Origin: Pseudomonadota bacterium
GTDB lineage: Bacteria > Pseudomonadota > Gammaproteobacteria > Acidiferrobacterales > Acidiferrobacteraceae
Direction of reading: 5' to 3'
Length of the DNA: 44,263 bases
Assembly: GCA_021819125.1 (NCBI GenBank)
Contig: JAKARW010000009.1
Span: 1-44,263, forward strand
Shown: piece by piece, positions 38,201 through 44,263 of the stretch
How positions within the stretch are numbered: position 1 is the stretch's first letter
Layout: every line of letters begins with the position of its first letter
The notes under the pieces: generated by a model
Told to the model about the DNA's origin: nothing
Seen by the model: the letters and a program-made list of their open reading frames with translations, nothing else
Databases searched by the model: none
Position numbers and translations under genes: made by a program

Positions 38201-38321
38201 CGACATGCGGAAACAGCGCCACCGGCAGCCGCGTGCCCGCGTACACCCCGCCTAAAACGAGCAGCGCCATGAGAAACAGCAACGAGCGCCGGTGGCGCTG
38301 AATCCAGCCGCCCAGGCTCAT
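35271..38321 (-). CDS. RND efflux pump, inner-membrane permease
   Basis: Proton-driven transporter of the RND superfamily, 1016 residues with the duplicated 12-segment layout. Seen: the first membrane segment (about 11-28), two large periplasmic loops, the segment-4 motif GGMAASVGLIIDDTIVMLEHI with an Asp-Asp pair as in AcrB-type proton relays, and the C-terminal SMMGMTMVVGIVTEVAIFYY. The Asp pair argues for the drug-type (HAE1-like) branch rather than metal pumps; the substrate is unknown. Its ATG overlaps the adaptor stop (ATGA). Last gene of a three-gene efflux unit. Confidence 0.94.
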   Translation of the reverse strand: MSLGGWIQRHRRSLLFLMALLVLGGVYAGTRLPVALFPHVAFPRVEIYAHAGDRPAKRMLIQVTYPVEEAVRGIPGVVGVRSTTSRGSADFYINFHWGENMTTATLEVQAALDGINRRLPADTTFQVRRMRPTIFRMLAYTFTSRRVSQVTLRDIARYQLRPLLSAIPGVARVGVLGGRTEEYRVTVNPARLAEYGLTIGDVVRALAHSNVLRTVGHLQENYRFYLVISDTRLHSLQDIRRTVLRSGGNGIVRLDEVATVARALKPQWTQVVADGEPAVSVQIYQQPGGNTVAITRTVKKVLRRFEKGLPRGVHVRKWYDQGALIQAAAHSVRDAVLIGALLAALVLLLFLRNIRITFIALITVPSVLAATMLLMFVLHMSFNIMTLGGMAASVGLIIDDTIVMLEHIMRRLKERHAGPRHERVMTAAHQFTRPLVGSSASTIIIFTPLAFLSGVTGAFFRALSLTMAASLIISFFVAWLAVPILADHFLRTSDLKAEGEGPWMQRAHRLYERLMRAVFRNPRRLLQVIAVLVGFGVTGYALTGSGFMPSMDEGGFVLNYRASPGTSLTETARLLDKVQRILRADHYVQTYSLRTGLQLGGGITGTNEGDFFVLLKTYPRPSVWRIMARVRREIHERVPGLKISMDQPMQDLIGDLTGAPQPVEIKVFSGNGPLLRRLGPAIAAELRHIRGIVNVRDGIVYAGDAVEIRVNRAKAALEGVNPHSVTRQLAAYLNGTIATDVQRGVRMIGVRVWVPRAMRRSLHAIRNLQLRAANGRLFPLRAVAVARRLNGQPEIVRDNLKRMIPITARIAGRSLGGVMRDVKRLMARRGFLPRGVYATLGGVYVQQQIAFAGLMAVFAAAVALVFLLLLFLYERFFVTFALMATTLLALSAVFIGLWVTGTELNISSMMGMTMVVGIVTEVAIFYYSEYQDVGEGDVVERLIAAGKNRLRPIAMTTLAAILALLPLASGWGQGSAMQQPLAIAIISGLLVQLPLTLVALPLFLSWGMGRRRSSES

Positions 38322-39397
38322 TTGCGGATGCGCACCGGCATCCCCGGCGTGAGTTCATAGTTCCCGAGTACCACCACCGGCATACCGACCGCAAGGTGCG
38401 CGGCCACGACCTGGGCCACGCGCCCATTGTGCGGCCCGAGCGCGACGCGATGCCTCACGGCATGGCCCGCGGCCACCGTGTAGAGCACGAAGTGATGCCC
38501 GGACGGCAGCACCGCCGAACGCGGCACCAAAAGCCCCGAGGCCGAAACCGCCGTGAATCGACCCTCGACATACTCACCCAGAAGGTAGGAGTTCGCGCGC
38601 GGCAGGGTCACAAACACGTTGATCATATGGGTCGCGGGGTCCATGACCCGCGAGATCACCGACACCAGGCCATGGATATGCCGGGATCCGGTTCCTTCGA
38701 AGGAGGACAGGCGCACGCGCTCGCCGACACGTATGCTCGGTACATCTTCGGGCTCGACCCCCAGACGCACCTCCAACCGATTACCCGCAATCAGATTTAT
38801 GAGCGACTGCCCAGGATTCATCGTCGAGCCTTCCTGAACCGCGATAGCGCTCACCACGCCTGCCACCGGGGCCCGCACGGTCATGCGCGCGCGCAGACCC
38901 TCGGCATGAAACACGCGCAGCGACAGCCGCGCGGCATCGAAGGCCCTCTCGGCGCGCAAAAGGCCGCTTTGGGTGGCGAGCTTTAAGCGCAGGCGTGTAC
39001 GTTCCTCGTGCCACGCAAGCCGCGCCAGACGAAAATTGTTTTGGGCGCGCAAGAGTGCAAGTCGCGCACTGGGGCCCGGGGTCACGGCCAGCAAGGTCGC
39101 ACCCTTACCCACGCTCTGACCGCGGTTGACGAACACCCGCGTGACCGACACTTCAAAGGGCTCCACGAGTGTATGCACCGCCCACGGCGCGGGCACGACG
39201 CGGCCGTAGGCCACGAGCCGTGTGATGACCGGACCACGGCGTATGGGGGCGACATGCACGGTTGCAGTCGGCGGCCGCACACCAGGCCGCGGGCGCGCCG
39301 AAGGCCGGACCAAAACCCACGCGACCGCCGCTGCCACCACCGCGATCACAAGCCCCAGCACCCGCTTCAGGGGCGCAAGACGCACGCCTTTGGCCAT
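38318..39397 (-). CDS. RND efflux adaptor (membrane-fusion protein)
   Basis: Periplasmic adaptor linking the permease to the outer channel. 359 residues. Seen: an N-terminal membrane anchor (about 10-30), a first half-lipoyl motif (FVNRGQSVGKGATLLAV, 89-105), a helical hairpin rich in Leu, Arg and Ala (about 108-170), the second half-lipoyl motif (VRAPVAGVVSAIAVQEGS, 174-191), then barrel and membrane-proximal domains. It has the hairpin that the adaptor at 26.5 kb lacks. GGGAGG upstream of the ATG; overlaps the channel gene by 31 bp and the permease by 4 bp. Confidence 0.92.
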   Translation of the reverse strand: MAKGVRLAPLKRVLGLVIAVVAAAVAWVLVRPSARPRPGVRPPTATVHVAPIRRGPVITRLVAYGRVVPAPWAVHTLVEPFEVSVTRVFVNRGQSVGKGATLLAVTPGPSARLALLRAQNNFRLARLAWHEERTRLRLKLATQSGLLRAERAFDAARLSLRVFHAEGLRARMTVRAPVAGVVSAIAVQEGSTMNPGQSLINLIAGNRLEVRLGVEPEDVPSIRVGERVRLSSFEGTGSRHIHGLVSVISRVMDPATHMINVFVTLPRANSYLLGEYVEGRFTAVSASGLLVPRSAVLPSGHHFVLYTVAAGHAVRHRVALGPHNGRVAQVVAAHLAVGMPVVVLGNYELTPGMPVRIRK

Positions 39398-40794
39398 TCA
39401 AACCTCCCGCTCGCCGCCTCGACGGCCACCGCCAACTGATCGCGCAACGCCCGGTCCCGCAACAATACCAGGCGCTGCCTTACGAGCTGTTCGAGGAGCT
39501 GATAATAGGTGAGCGCGGCGATCCTGTGCTTGACGAGCGCCGCATGGTACAGCGCCTCGAGATGAGCAAGGGCGTGAACCGCCGACTGCGTGCGGCGCAT
39601 CTCGCGCCGCAGGTAGCGCAGGCGCGTGATCAGCCGGTGGATGCCGACACGCGCCGCGAATAGATGCGCCGTATAGTCACGAAACAGCGCCCTGCGCGTG
39701 GCCCGCGCCTCGGCGATGGCCCCCTGGTTGTGATTGAAGATCGGCAACGTCACCGCGATGCCGGCCCCAAGAGTATTGATGTCGCTCGTATCGCGGGCGC
39801 GGTCGACACCTACGGTGATGGCCGGAAACTGCCCGGCGATGGCCGCGCGCAGCGCCGCGTCCTGGCTGGCATAGCCCTCGCGCAAGGCCCGCAAGTCGAG
39901 CCGGCGGCGCGTCAGACCCTGCAACCACGGCGCGCTATGCAGGCAACCCCGCCCGGGTGCGGCATGCGCCATGTGGCGCGCCAGTCGCAACGGCGCGCGC
40001 GCCCGGACCCCAAGCAGCGCGCGCAGTTGCAGCCCGAGGCTTGCCAGGCGTTGTCGCACCTTGAGGGACACGACCTCGGTCTGGCGCAGCGCCAGGCGCG
40101 CGGCCCCGGCCACACCCAAAGTGACATAGCCTGCGACCTCGCCGTCGGCGAGGATCGCCACACTCTGGCGCAGCGCCCGGATCTCACGCGAAAGCAGCCG
40201 CCGCTCGGCGCGGCCCATGATCAAGGCATAAGTGAGCGCCTTGGCGCGCGCCGCGACCTGCCATTCCTGCCAGGCGATGGCGAGATTCACGGCGCGGGCA
40301 TGCCGGAGCGCGGCCTTTACGCGCGGCGCGCGCGTCACCCATGATTCGATGGGAAGACCCAGGCCTACACGAAACGCCCGCGTAAGGTCGGTGCCGGAAA
40401 ATGGCACACCCACACCGTAAGAGAACACCGGGTTTGGCAAAAGCCCGGCGGCAAGGACCTGGGCGCGCGCCACCGCCTCCTGGGCCCGCAGGGCGCGCAG
40501 CGCCGGGTCGCCGACCACCGCCACTACCGCCGCCAGGTCGGGGGTCAGGCGCTCTCCCTTATGCACCACAAGCGGCGGCAGGGATGGTAGCAACAGATGC
40601 GCGCGCCGCACCCATAATGTGGTCATGGGGTGGACCGCGAGCGCGGCGTTCACAGCCTCAGGCGTCAGCGGCCGCGCGTGATAGTGCGCGCATCCGGCGA
40701 GCACAAGCCACATACACGTCGCGCACCACGCCATCGCGCGCGCCGCGCCGGCCCCAGGATTTCGCCATCCGCGCTGTCCGTCTACCCCTGCCAC
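39367..40794 (-). CDS. TolC-family outer-membrane lipoprotein of the RND pump
   Basis: Outer-membrane channel of the efflux unit, about 475 residues. Seen: lipobox LAGC with the lipidated cysteine at 35 (CATCMWLVLAGCAHYH), the two-fold coiled-coil repeat, LPNPVFSYGVGVPF in the first half and AVTLPIFNHNQGAIAEARA in the second, the usual LPIFNxxQG signature. I chose the GTG at 40794, which has GAGG upstream and supplies the positive residues a signal peptide needs; GTG 40839, just after icd, and ATG 40734 are alternatives. It starts 45 bp after icd with no promoter visible between. Confidence 0.87.
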   Translation of the reverse strand: MAGVDGQRGWRNPGAGAARAMAWCATCMWLVLAGCAHYHARPLTPEAVNAALAVHPMTTLWVRRAHLLLPSLPPLVVHKGERLTPDLAAVVAVVGDPALRALRAQEAVARAQVLAAGLLPNPVFSYGVGVPFSGTDLTRAFRVGLGLPIESWVTRAPRVKAALRHARAVNLAIAWQEWQVAARAKALTYALIMGRAERRLLSREIRALRQSVAILADGEVAGYVTLGVAGAARLALRQTEVVSLKVRQRLASLGLQLRALLGVRARAPLRLARHMAHAAPGRGCLHSAPWLQGLTRRRLDLRALREGYASQDAALRAAIAGQFPAITVGVDRARDTSDINTLGAGIAVTLPIFNHNQGAIAEARATRRALFRDYTAHLFAARVGIHRLITRLRYLRREMRRTQSAVHALAHLEALYHAALVKHRIAALTYYQLLEQLVRQRLVLLRDRALRDQLAVAVEAASGRFEWPKACVLRP

Positions 40795-40839
40795 CCGTCC
40801 CTCATCGCAAACCGCACTCTCTGTACCGCAGTACGACAC

Positions 40840-42075
40840 CTAATCCATAAACGATATGACGGCTTCCCCGAAACCCGAACAGCTGACCTCGGTCGCCCCG
40901 GGCCGCAGTCGCGCCAAATCGTAGGTCACGCGACCCGCCGCCAGCGCCCCGCCGACGCCGCGCACGATAAGATCGGCGGCCTCGACCCAGCCGATATGGC
41001 GCAACATCATCTCCGCCGAGAGGATGAGCGATGACGGATTCACCTTGTCTTGCCCGGCATAACGAGGCGCGGTCCCATGCGTCGCCTCGAACATCGCCAC
41101 GCCATCTGAAAGGTTGGCGCCGGGGGCCATGCCTATGCCCCCGACCTGCGCTGCCAGGGCATCGGATATGTAATCCCCGTTCAGATTCATGGTGGCAATC
41201 ACGCTATACTCTTCCGGGCGCAGCAGGATCTGCTGCAAAAAGGCATCGGCGATCACGTCTTTGATCACCACCGAACCGCCATCCGGGCGCGGTATCGCAA
41301 GCCGGCCGTCGTGCTCGACCGCCCCGAACTCGCGGCGCGCAAGATCCATGCCCCATTGCCGGAACGCGCCCTCGGTATACTTCATGATGTTGCCTTTGTG
41401 CACAAACGTGACCGACGGACGACGGTGACTGACGGCATACGCCAAAGCCTTGCGCACGAGGCGCTCGGTCCCTTGTTGCGACACGGGCTTCACACCGATC
41501 CCCGAGGTCTCCGGAAAACGGATCGAGCGCACGCCCAAGGTGTCGGTCAGAAACGTGATCAGCTGACGGGCCTGCGGTGACTGCGCCGGCCATTCGATGC
41601 CGGCGTAGATATCCTCGGAGTTTTCCCGAAAGATCACCATGTCGGTCTTCTCTGGCTCCTTGAGCGGACTTGGGACGCCGGCAAAGTAGCGTACCGGACG
41701 CAAGCACACATAGAGATCGAGTTCCTGGCGCAGCGTCACGTTCAGGGATCGTAACCCGCCACCCACCGGTGTCGTGAGCGGGCCCTTGATCGAGACCACA
41801 TATTCGGCGATCGCCGCCAAAGTCTCCCTCGGGAGGTAATGGCCGGTGCGCGCATGGGCCTTCTCGCCGGCATAGATCTCGCGCCACACGATCGCGCGGG
41901 CCGGCCCGTAGCTTTTGGCGACCGCGGCATCGACCACCCGACGCATCACCGGCGTGATATCCACCCCGATGCCATCGCCCTCGATAAACGGTATGATCGG
42001 ATGATCCGGGACCTCAAGACGAAAATCCGCCGTCACCGTGATCTTGGCCCCGGATTGTGCCTTGTCGTTTGTCAT
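40840..42075 (-). CDS. icd: Isocitrate dehydrogenase, NADP-dependent
   Basis: TCA-cycle step from isocitrate to 2-oxoglutarate. 411 residues. Seen: [14 protein letters not shown], the substrate loop with Ser110 in [14 protein letters not shown] (the serine phosphorylated by AceK in E. coli), [14 protein letters not shown], and the cofactor loop [15 protein letters not shown] with Tyr and Val as in NADP enzymes; Arg stands in place of the usual Lys but keeps the positive charge, and VTYDLARL keeps the Tyr and Arg that bind the 2'-phosphate. ATG 42075 has GAGGAG upstream; the open frame before it has no family similarity. Confidence 0.96.
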   Translation of the reverse strand: MTNDKAQSGAKITVTADFRLEVPDHPIIPFIEGDGIGVDITPVMRRVVDAAVAKSYGPARAIVWREIYAGEKAHARTGHYLPRETLAAIAEYVVSIKGPLTTPVGGGLRSLNVTLRQELDLYVCLRPVRYFAGVPSPLKEPEKTDMVIFRENSEDIYAGIEWPAQSPQARQLITFLTDTLGVRSIRFPETSGIGVKPVSQQGTERLVRKALAYAVSHRRPSVTFVHKGNIMKYTEGAFRQWGMDLARREFGAVEHDGRLAIPRPDGGSVVIKDVIADAFLQQILLRPEEYSVIATMNLNGDYISDALAAQVGGIGMAPGANLSDGVAMFEATHGTAPRYAGQDKVNPSSLILSAEMMLRHIGWVEAADLIVRGVGGALAAGRVTYDLARLRPGATEVSCSGFGEAVISFMD

Positions 42076-42110
42076 ACTCTCCTCAAGTTTAGACGCGGCC
42101 TGTCGCGCGC

Positions 42111-42116
42111 TATAAT
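42111..42116 (+). promoter_or_regulatory. Perfect -10 element upstream of rluE-nudJ-mnmA
   Basis: TATAAT 47 bases before the rluE ATG, in the 88-bp spacer divergent from icd. The -35 region (around TTTAGA) is weak and 15-17 bases away. It is the best promoter candidate for the three-gene operon. Confidence 0.45.
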
Positions 42117-42163
42117 GGATATTTGCGGCGATTGTAGCGGACCTTGAGTCGACAGGACAGGTT

Positions 42164-42718
42164 ATGGCGCATCTCATTTTGTTCAACAAACCCTACGGCG
42201 TACTGACGCGCTTCACCGATCCTCACGGGCGGCGCACCCTCAAGGACTATATACCGGTGCCGCACGTCTATCCCGCCGGTCGCCTTGATCTCGATTCGGA
42301 AGGACTCATGCTGCTCACCGATTCCCCGGCACTTGCCACGCGCATCACGCGTCCCGGGCGCGGCTGGCCCAAGACCTACTGGGCCCAAGTCGAGGGCGTG
42401 CCCGACGAGCGCGCGCTTGCGACGCTTGCCGCGGGCGTGGTGCTCGATGGCGTGCGCACTCGCGCAGCGCGCGTCTCGCTGCTTGCCGAGCCCACGTTGT
42501 GGCCGCGTACCCCGCCGATCCGCGTGCGCCTGTCCATACCCACGAGTTGGATCGCCCTTACCTTGCGCGAGGGCCGCAACCGTCAGGTGCGTCGCATGAC
42601 GGCATCAGTCGGCCATCCGACCCTGCGGCTTGTGCGCTACGCCATCGGCCACTACACCCTGGATGGTCTTGCCGCCGGGGCCTGGCGCGCACTGGAGGAT
42701 TACCGGGATGCCTCATGA
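42164..42718 (+). CDS. rluE: 23S rRNA pseudouridine synthase RluE
   Basis: Makes pseudouridine 2457 in 23S rRNA. 184 residues; no S4 domain, as expected for RluE. Seen: the start [19 protein letters not shown], the catalytic aspartate 42 in [16 protein letters not shown], and [24 protein letters not shown]. First gene of rluE-nudJ-mnmA; nudJ begins 11 bp before its end. Confidence 0.94.
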   Translation: MAHLILFNKPYGVLTRFTDPHGRRTLKDYIPVPHVYPAGRLDLDSEGLMLLTDSPALATRITRPGRGWPKTYWAQVEGVPDERALATLAAGVVLDGVRTRAARVSLLAEPTLWPRTPPIRVRLSIPTSWIALTLREGRNRQVRRMTASVGHPTLRLVRYAIGHYTLDGLAAGAWRALEDYRDAS

Positions 42719-43151
42719 TATCCACGTGACGGTGGCAGCGATCGTGCAACGTGACCTGCGCTACCTGCTGGTCGAGGAGAACGTGGGGGGACAGTTGGTC
42801 TTGAATCAGCCGGCCGGCCACCTTGAGGCGCACGAATCGCTGGTGCAGGCAGTGGTGCGCGAGGCCCTGGAAGAGACTGCGTGGGAGTTCATACCACGCG
42901 CGCTCCTTGGGGTCTATCACTACGAGGGACCCGTCGGCATCACCTACGTCCGTTTCGCATTCATCGGCGATGTCGGCCACCATCACCCGCAACGGGCCCT
43001 CGACACCGGCATACACCAGGCGCTGTGGCTTACCCGCGCCGAGCTCATGGCACGTGTTGCCGATCATCGCGGTCCGCAGGTACGTCGCGCGGTGGATGAT
43101 TATGAGAGCGGACGCCGCTACCCGCTCGATGCCCTCGTGTCGCCGGCATGA
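42708..43151 (+). CDS. nudJ: NudJ-like Nudix hydrolase
   Basis: 147 residues. NudJ hydrolyses thiamine pyrophosphates and nucleoside di- and triphosphates in E. coli. Seen: the Nudix box at 37-59, G-x5-E-x7-REALEE, with the metal-binding REALEE intact but Ala58 where the consensus has Gly (EETAW). The ATG has GGAGG nine bases upstream and lies inside the end of rluE; the stop overlaps mnmA as ATGA. The rluE-nudJ-mnmA order is common in gammaproteobacteria and supports the name. Confidence 0.88.
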   Translation: MPHDIHVTVAAIVQRDLRYLLVEENVGGQLVLNQPAGHLEAHESLVQAVVREALEETAWEFIPRALLGVYHYEGPVGITYVRFAFIGDVGHHHPQRALDTGIHQALWLTRAELMARVADHRGPQVRRAVDDYESGRRYPLDALVSPA

Positions 43152-44263
43152 AGCCGCATGTCGTGGTGGCGCTCTCGGGCGGGGTCGACTCGGCGGTGGC
43201 CGCCGCCTTGCTGCAGGAGCGGGGCTATCGGGTCACGGGGCTTTTCATGAAAAACTGGGAGGACGACGACCGCGACGGGTTGTGTCCCTCGGCGGAGGAT
43301 TACCAGTCGGCGCGCGCCGTCGCCCTGCATCTGGAGATCCCCTTGCATGCCGCCAACTTCAGCCGGCCTTATCGCGATCGCGTCTTTACCCGGTTTCTCG
43401 CCGACTGCAAGGCCGGGCTTACGCCCAACCCGGATATCCTGTGTAATCGCGAGATCAAGTTCGACGTGTTTTGGCGTCATGCCCAAGGTCTGGGCGCCGA
43501 TCTCATGGCCACCGGGCACTATGCGCGCGTGGCGCGGCGCGACGGTCAGCTGCGGCTGCTCGCGGGGCGCGACCCGGACAAGGACCAGAGCTACTTTCTG
43601 CATACCATAGACCCCGCCATCCTGCCGTTCGTGCACTTCCCCATCGGTGACTTCACCAAGACCGAGGTCCGCGTCCGCGCCCGCGCGCTGGGGCTTGTCA
43701 ACGCGGAACGGAGCAGCAGCAGCGGGATCTGCTTTATCGGCGAGCGGCGCTTCGCCCCGTTTCTCAGGCGCTACCTCAAGGGCGTGCCCGGGCCTATCTA
43801 CACCGTGGATGGCGAACCCAAGGGCCATCACGAGGGCCTCATGTTCTATACCATAGGTCAGCGCCAGGGGCTTGGTGTGGGCGGCCCGGGGGCGGCTTGG
43901 TATGTCGCGGACAAGCGACCGGCGGACAACGCGCTCATCATCGCCCAGGGCGAGGACCACCCGCGCCTCTATAGATCATCGTGCCACACCGGGCCTGCCC
44001 AGTGGCTGGGCCCACCCCCGGCCCTCCCCTGGAATGGCCTCACCAAGATCCGTTACCGCCAGCCGCTTCAGGAGGTACACGTCGATACCGACATACAGGC
44101 CCCGGGGGGGCTCGTGTTGACGTTCGCCAGGCCGCAACGCGCCGTCACCCCCGGACAATCGGCCGTGTTCTATGATACCGAGGGCGTATGCCTAGGGGGG
44201 GCCGTGATCACCCCGGCTTGCGGACCGCAGGACCTCCCGCACCCGCTGCCTGAGTGCGGGTAG
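43148..44263 (+). CDS. mnmA: tRNA 2-thiouridylase MnmA
   Basis: Thiolates U34 of tRNAs for Lys, Glu and Gln using sulfur relayed from IscS/TusE. 371 residues. Seen: the ATP PP-loop ALSGGVDSAVAA (8-19), catalytic Cys99 in NPDILCNREIKF, Cys195 in SSGICFIGERRF, KDQSYFL, and the tRNA-binding FYTIGQRQGLGVGG. The gene is complete: its TAG is the last codon of the window. The ATG overlaps the nudJ stop. Confidence 0.96.
   Translation: MKPHVVVALSGGVDSAVAAALLQERGYRVTGLFMKNWEDDDRDGLCPSAEDYQSARAVALHLEIPLHAANFSRPYRDRVFTRFLADCKAGLTPNPDILCNREIKFDVFWRHAQGLGADLMATGHYARVARRDGQLRLLAGRDPDKDQSYFLHTIDPAILPFVHFPIGDFTKTEVRVRARALGLVNAERSSSSGICFIGERRFAPFLRRYLKGVPGPIYTVDGEPKGHHEGLMFYTIGQRQGLGVGGPGAAWYVADKRPADNALIIAQGEDHPRLYRSSCHTGPAQWLGPPPALPWNGLTKIRYRQPLQEVHVDTDIQAPGGLVLTFARPQRAVTPGQSAVFYDTEGVCLGGAVITPACGPQDLPHPLPECG

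Noticed and set aside
1-44263. CRISPR array, tRNA or rRNA genes
   Set aside because: No regularly spaced short repeats and no tRNA T-arm or rRNA sequence was recognised on reading; a tRNAscan and CRISPR search would settle it.

Overview
The window is a dense, GC-rich stretch of chromosome from a gammaproteobacterium. Evidence for this is the leuCDB-asd-fimV order, the divergent rluD/bamD pair, the aat-bpt-infA-clpA-clpS neighbourhood, an E. coli-type NADP isocitrate dehydrogenase, and a FimV-type polar hub protein. An acidophilic or chemolithotrophic Acidiferrobacter-like lineage is my guess from gene order and composition; the sequence does not prove it. Most genes are housekeeping genes packed with 1-4 bp ATGA, GTGA or TGATG overlaps, and GTG or TTG starts are frequent. 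I see no tRNA, rRNA, CRISPR array or intact insertion sequence.

Layout. 1-4.4 kb: a small SET-domain protein, divergent thyA-folA, and fimV read towards them. 4.5-8.9 kb (minus strand): leuC-leuD-leuB-asd, feeding into fimV. 8.9-12.5 kb: an unrecognised small gene, an MFS transporter, aroC coupled to a small acidic protein, and a YciA-like acyl-CoA thioesterase. 12.5-15.8 kb: clpB behind a textbook sigma-32 heat-shock promoter, then a MarC-family membrane protein. 15.8-19.0 kb is the one accessory-looking part. It holds two diverged direct copies of a roughly 420-bp non-coding repeat, and between them a YajG-like lipoprotein gene and a divergent outer-membrane beta-barrel gene broken by two opposite frameshifts. 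19.0-26.3 kb: nadC, rluD-pgeF, bamD, and sucC-sucD-nadE.

26.4-30.0 kb: a lipoprotein adaptor that lacks the alpha-helical hairpin, a TolC-like channel, and a FemAB-like acyltransferase, with no inner-membrane pump beside them. 30.0-34.8 kb: aat, bpt, infA, a small unknown gene, clpA and clpS, which is a nearly complete N-degron pathway lacking only ClpP. 35.0-35.3 kb: a cold-shock protein gene with a strong terminator. 35.3-40.8 kb: a complete RND efflux operon (TolC-like lipoprotein, adaptor, permease) directly downstream of icd. 42.1-44.3 kb: rluE-nudJ-mnmA, with the mnmA stop at the last base of the window.

The best candidates for something new are the repeat pair with the envelope genes between it, the hairpin-less adaptor/TolC/acyltransferase group, and three small unrecognised genes tied to aroC, clpA and the leu/MFS region. 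I found no clear novel defence or catalytic system.
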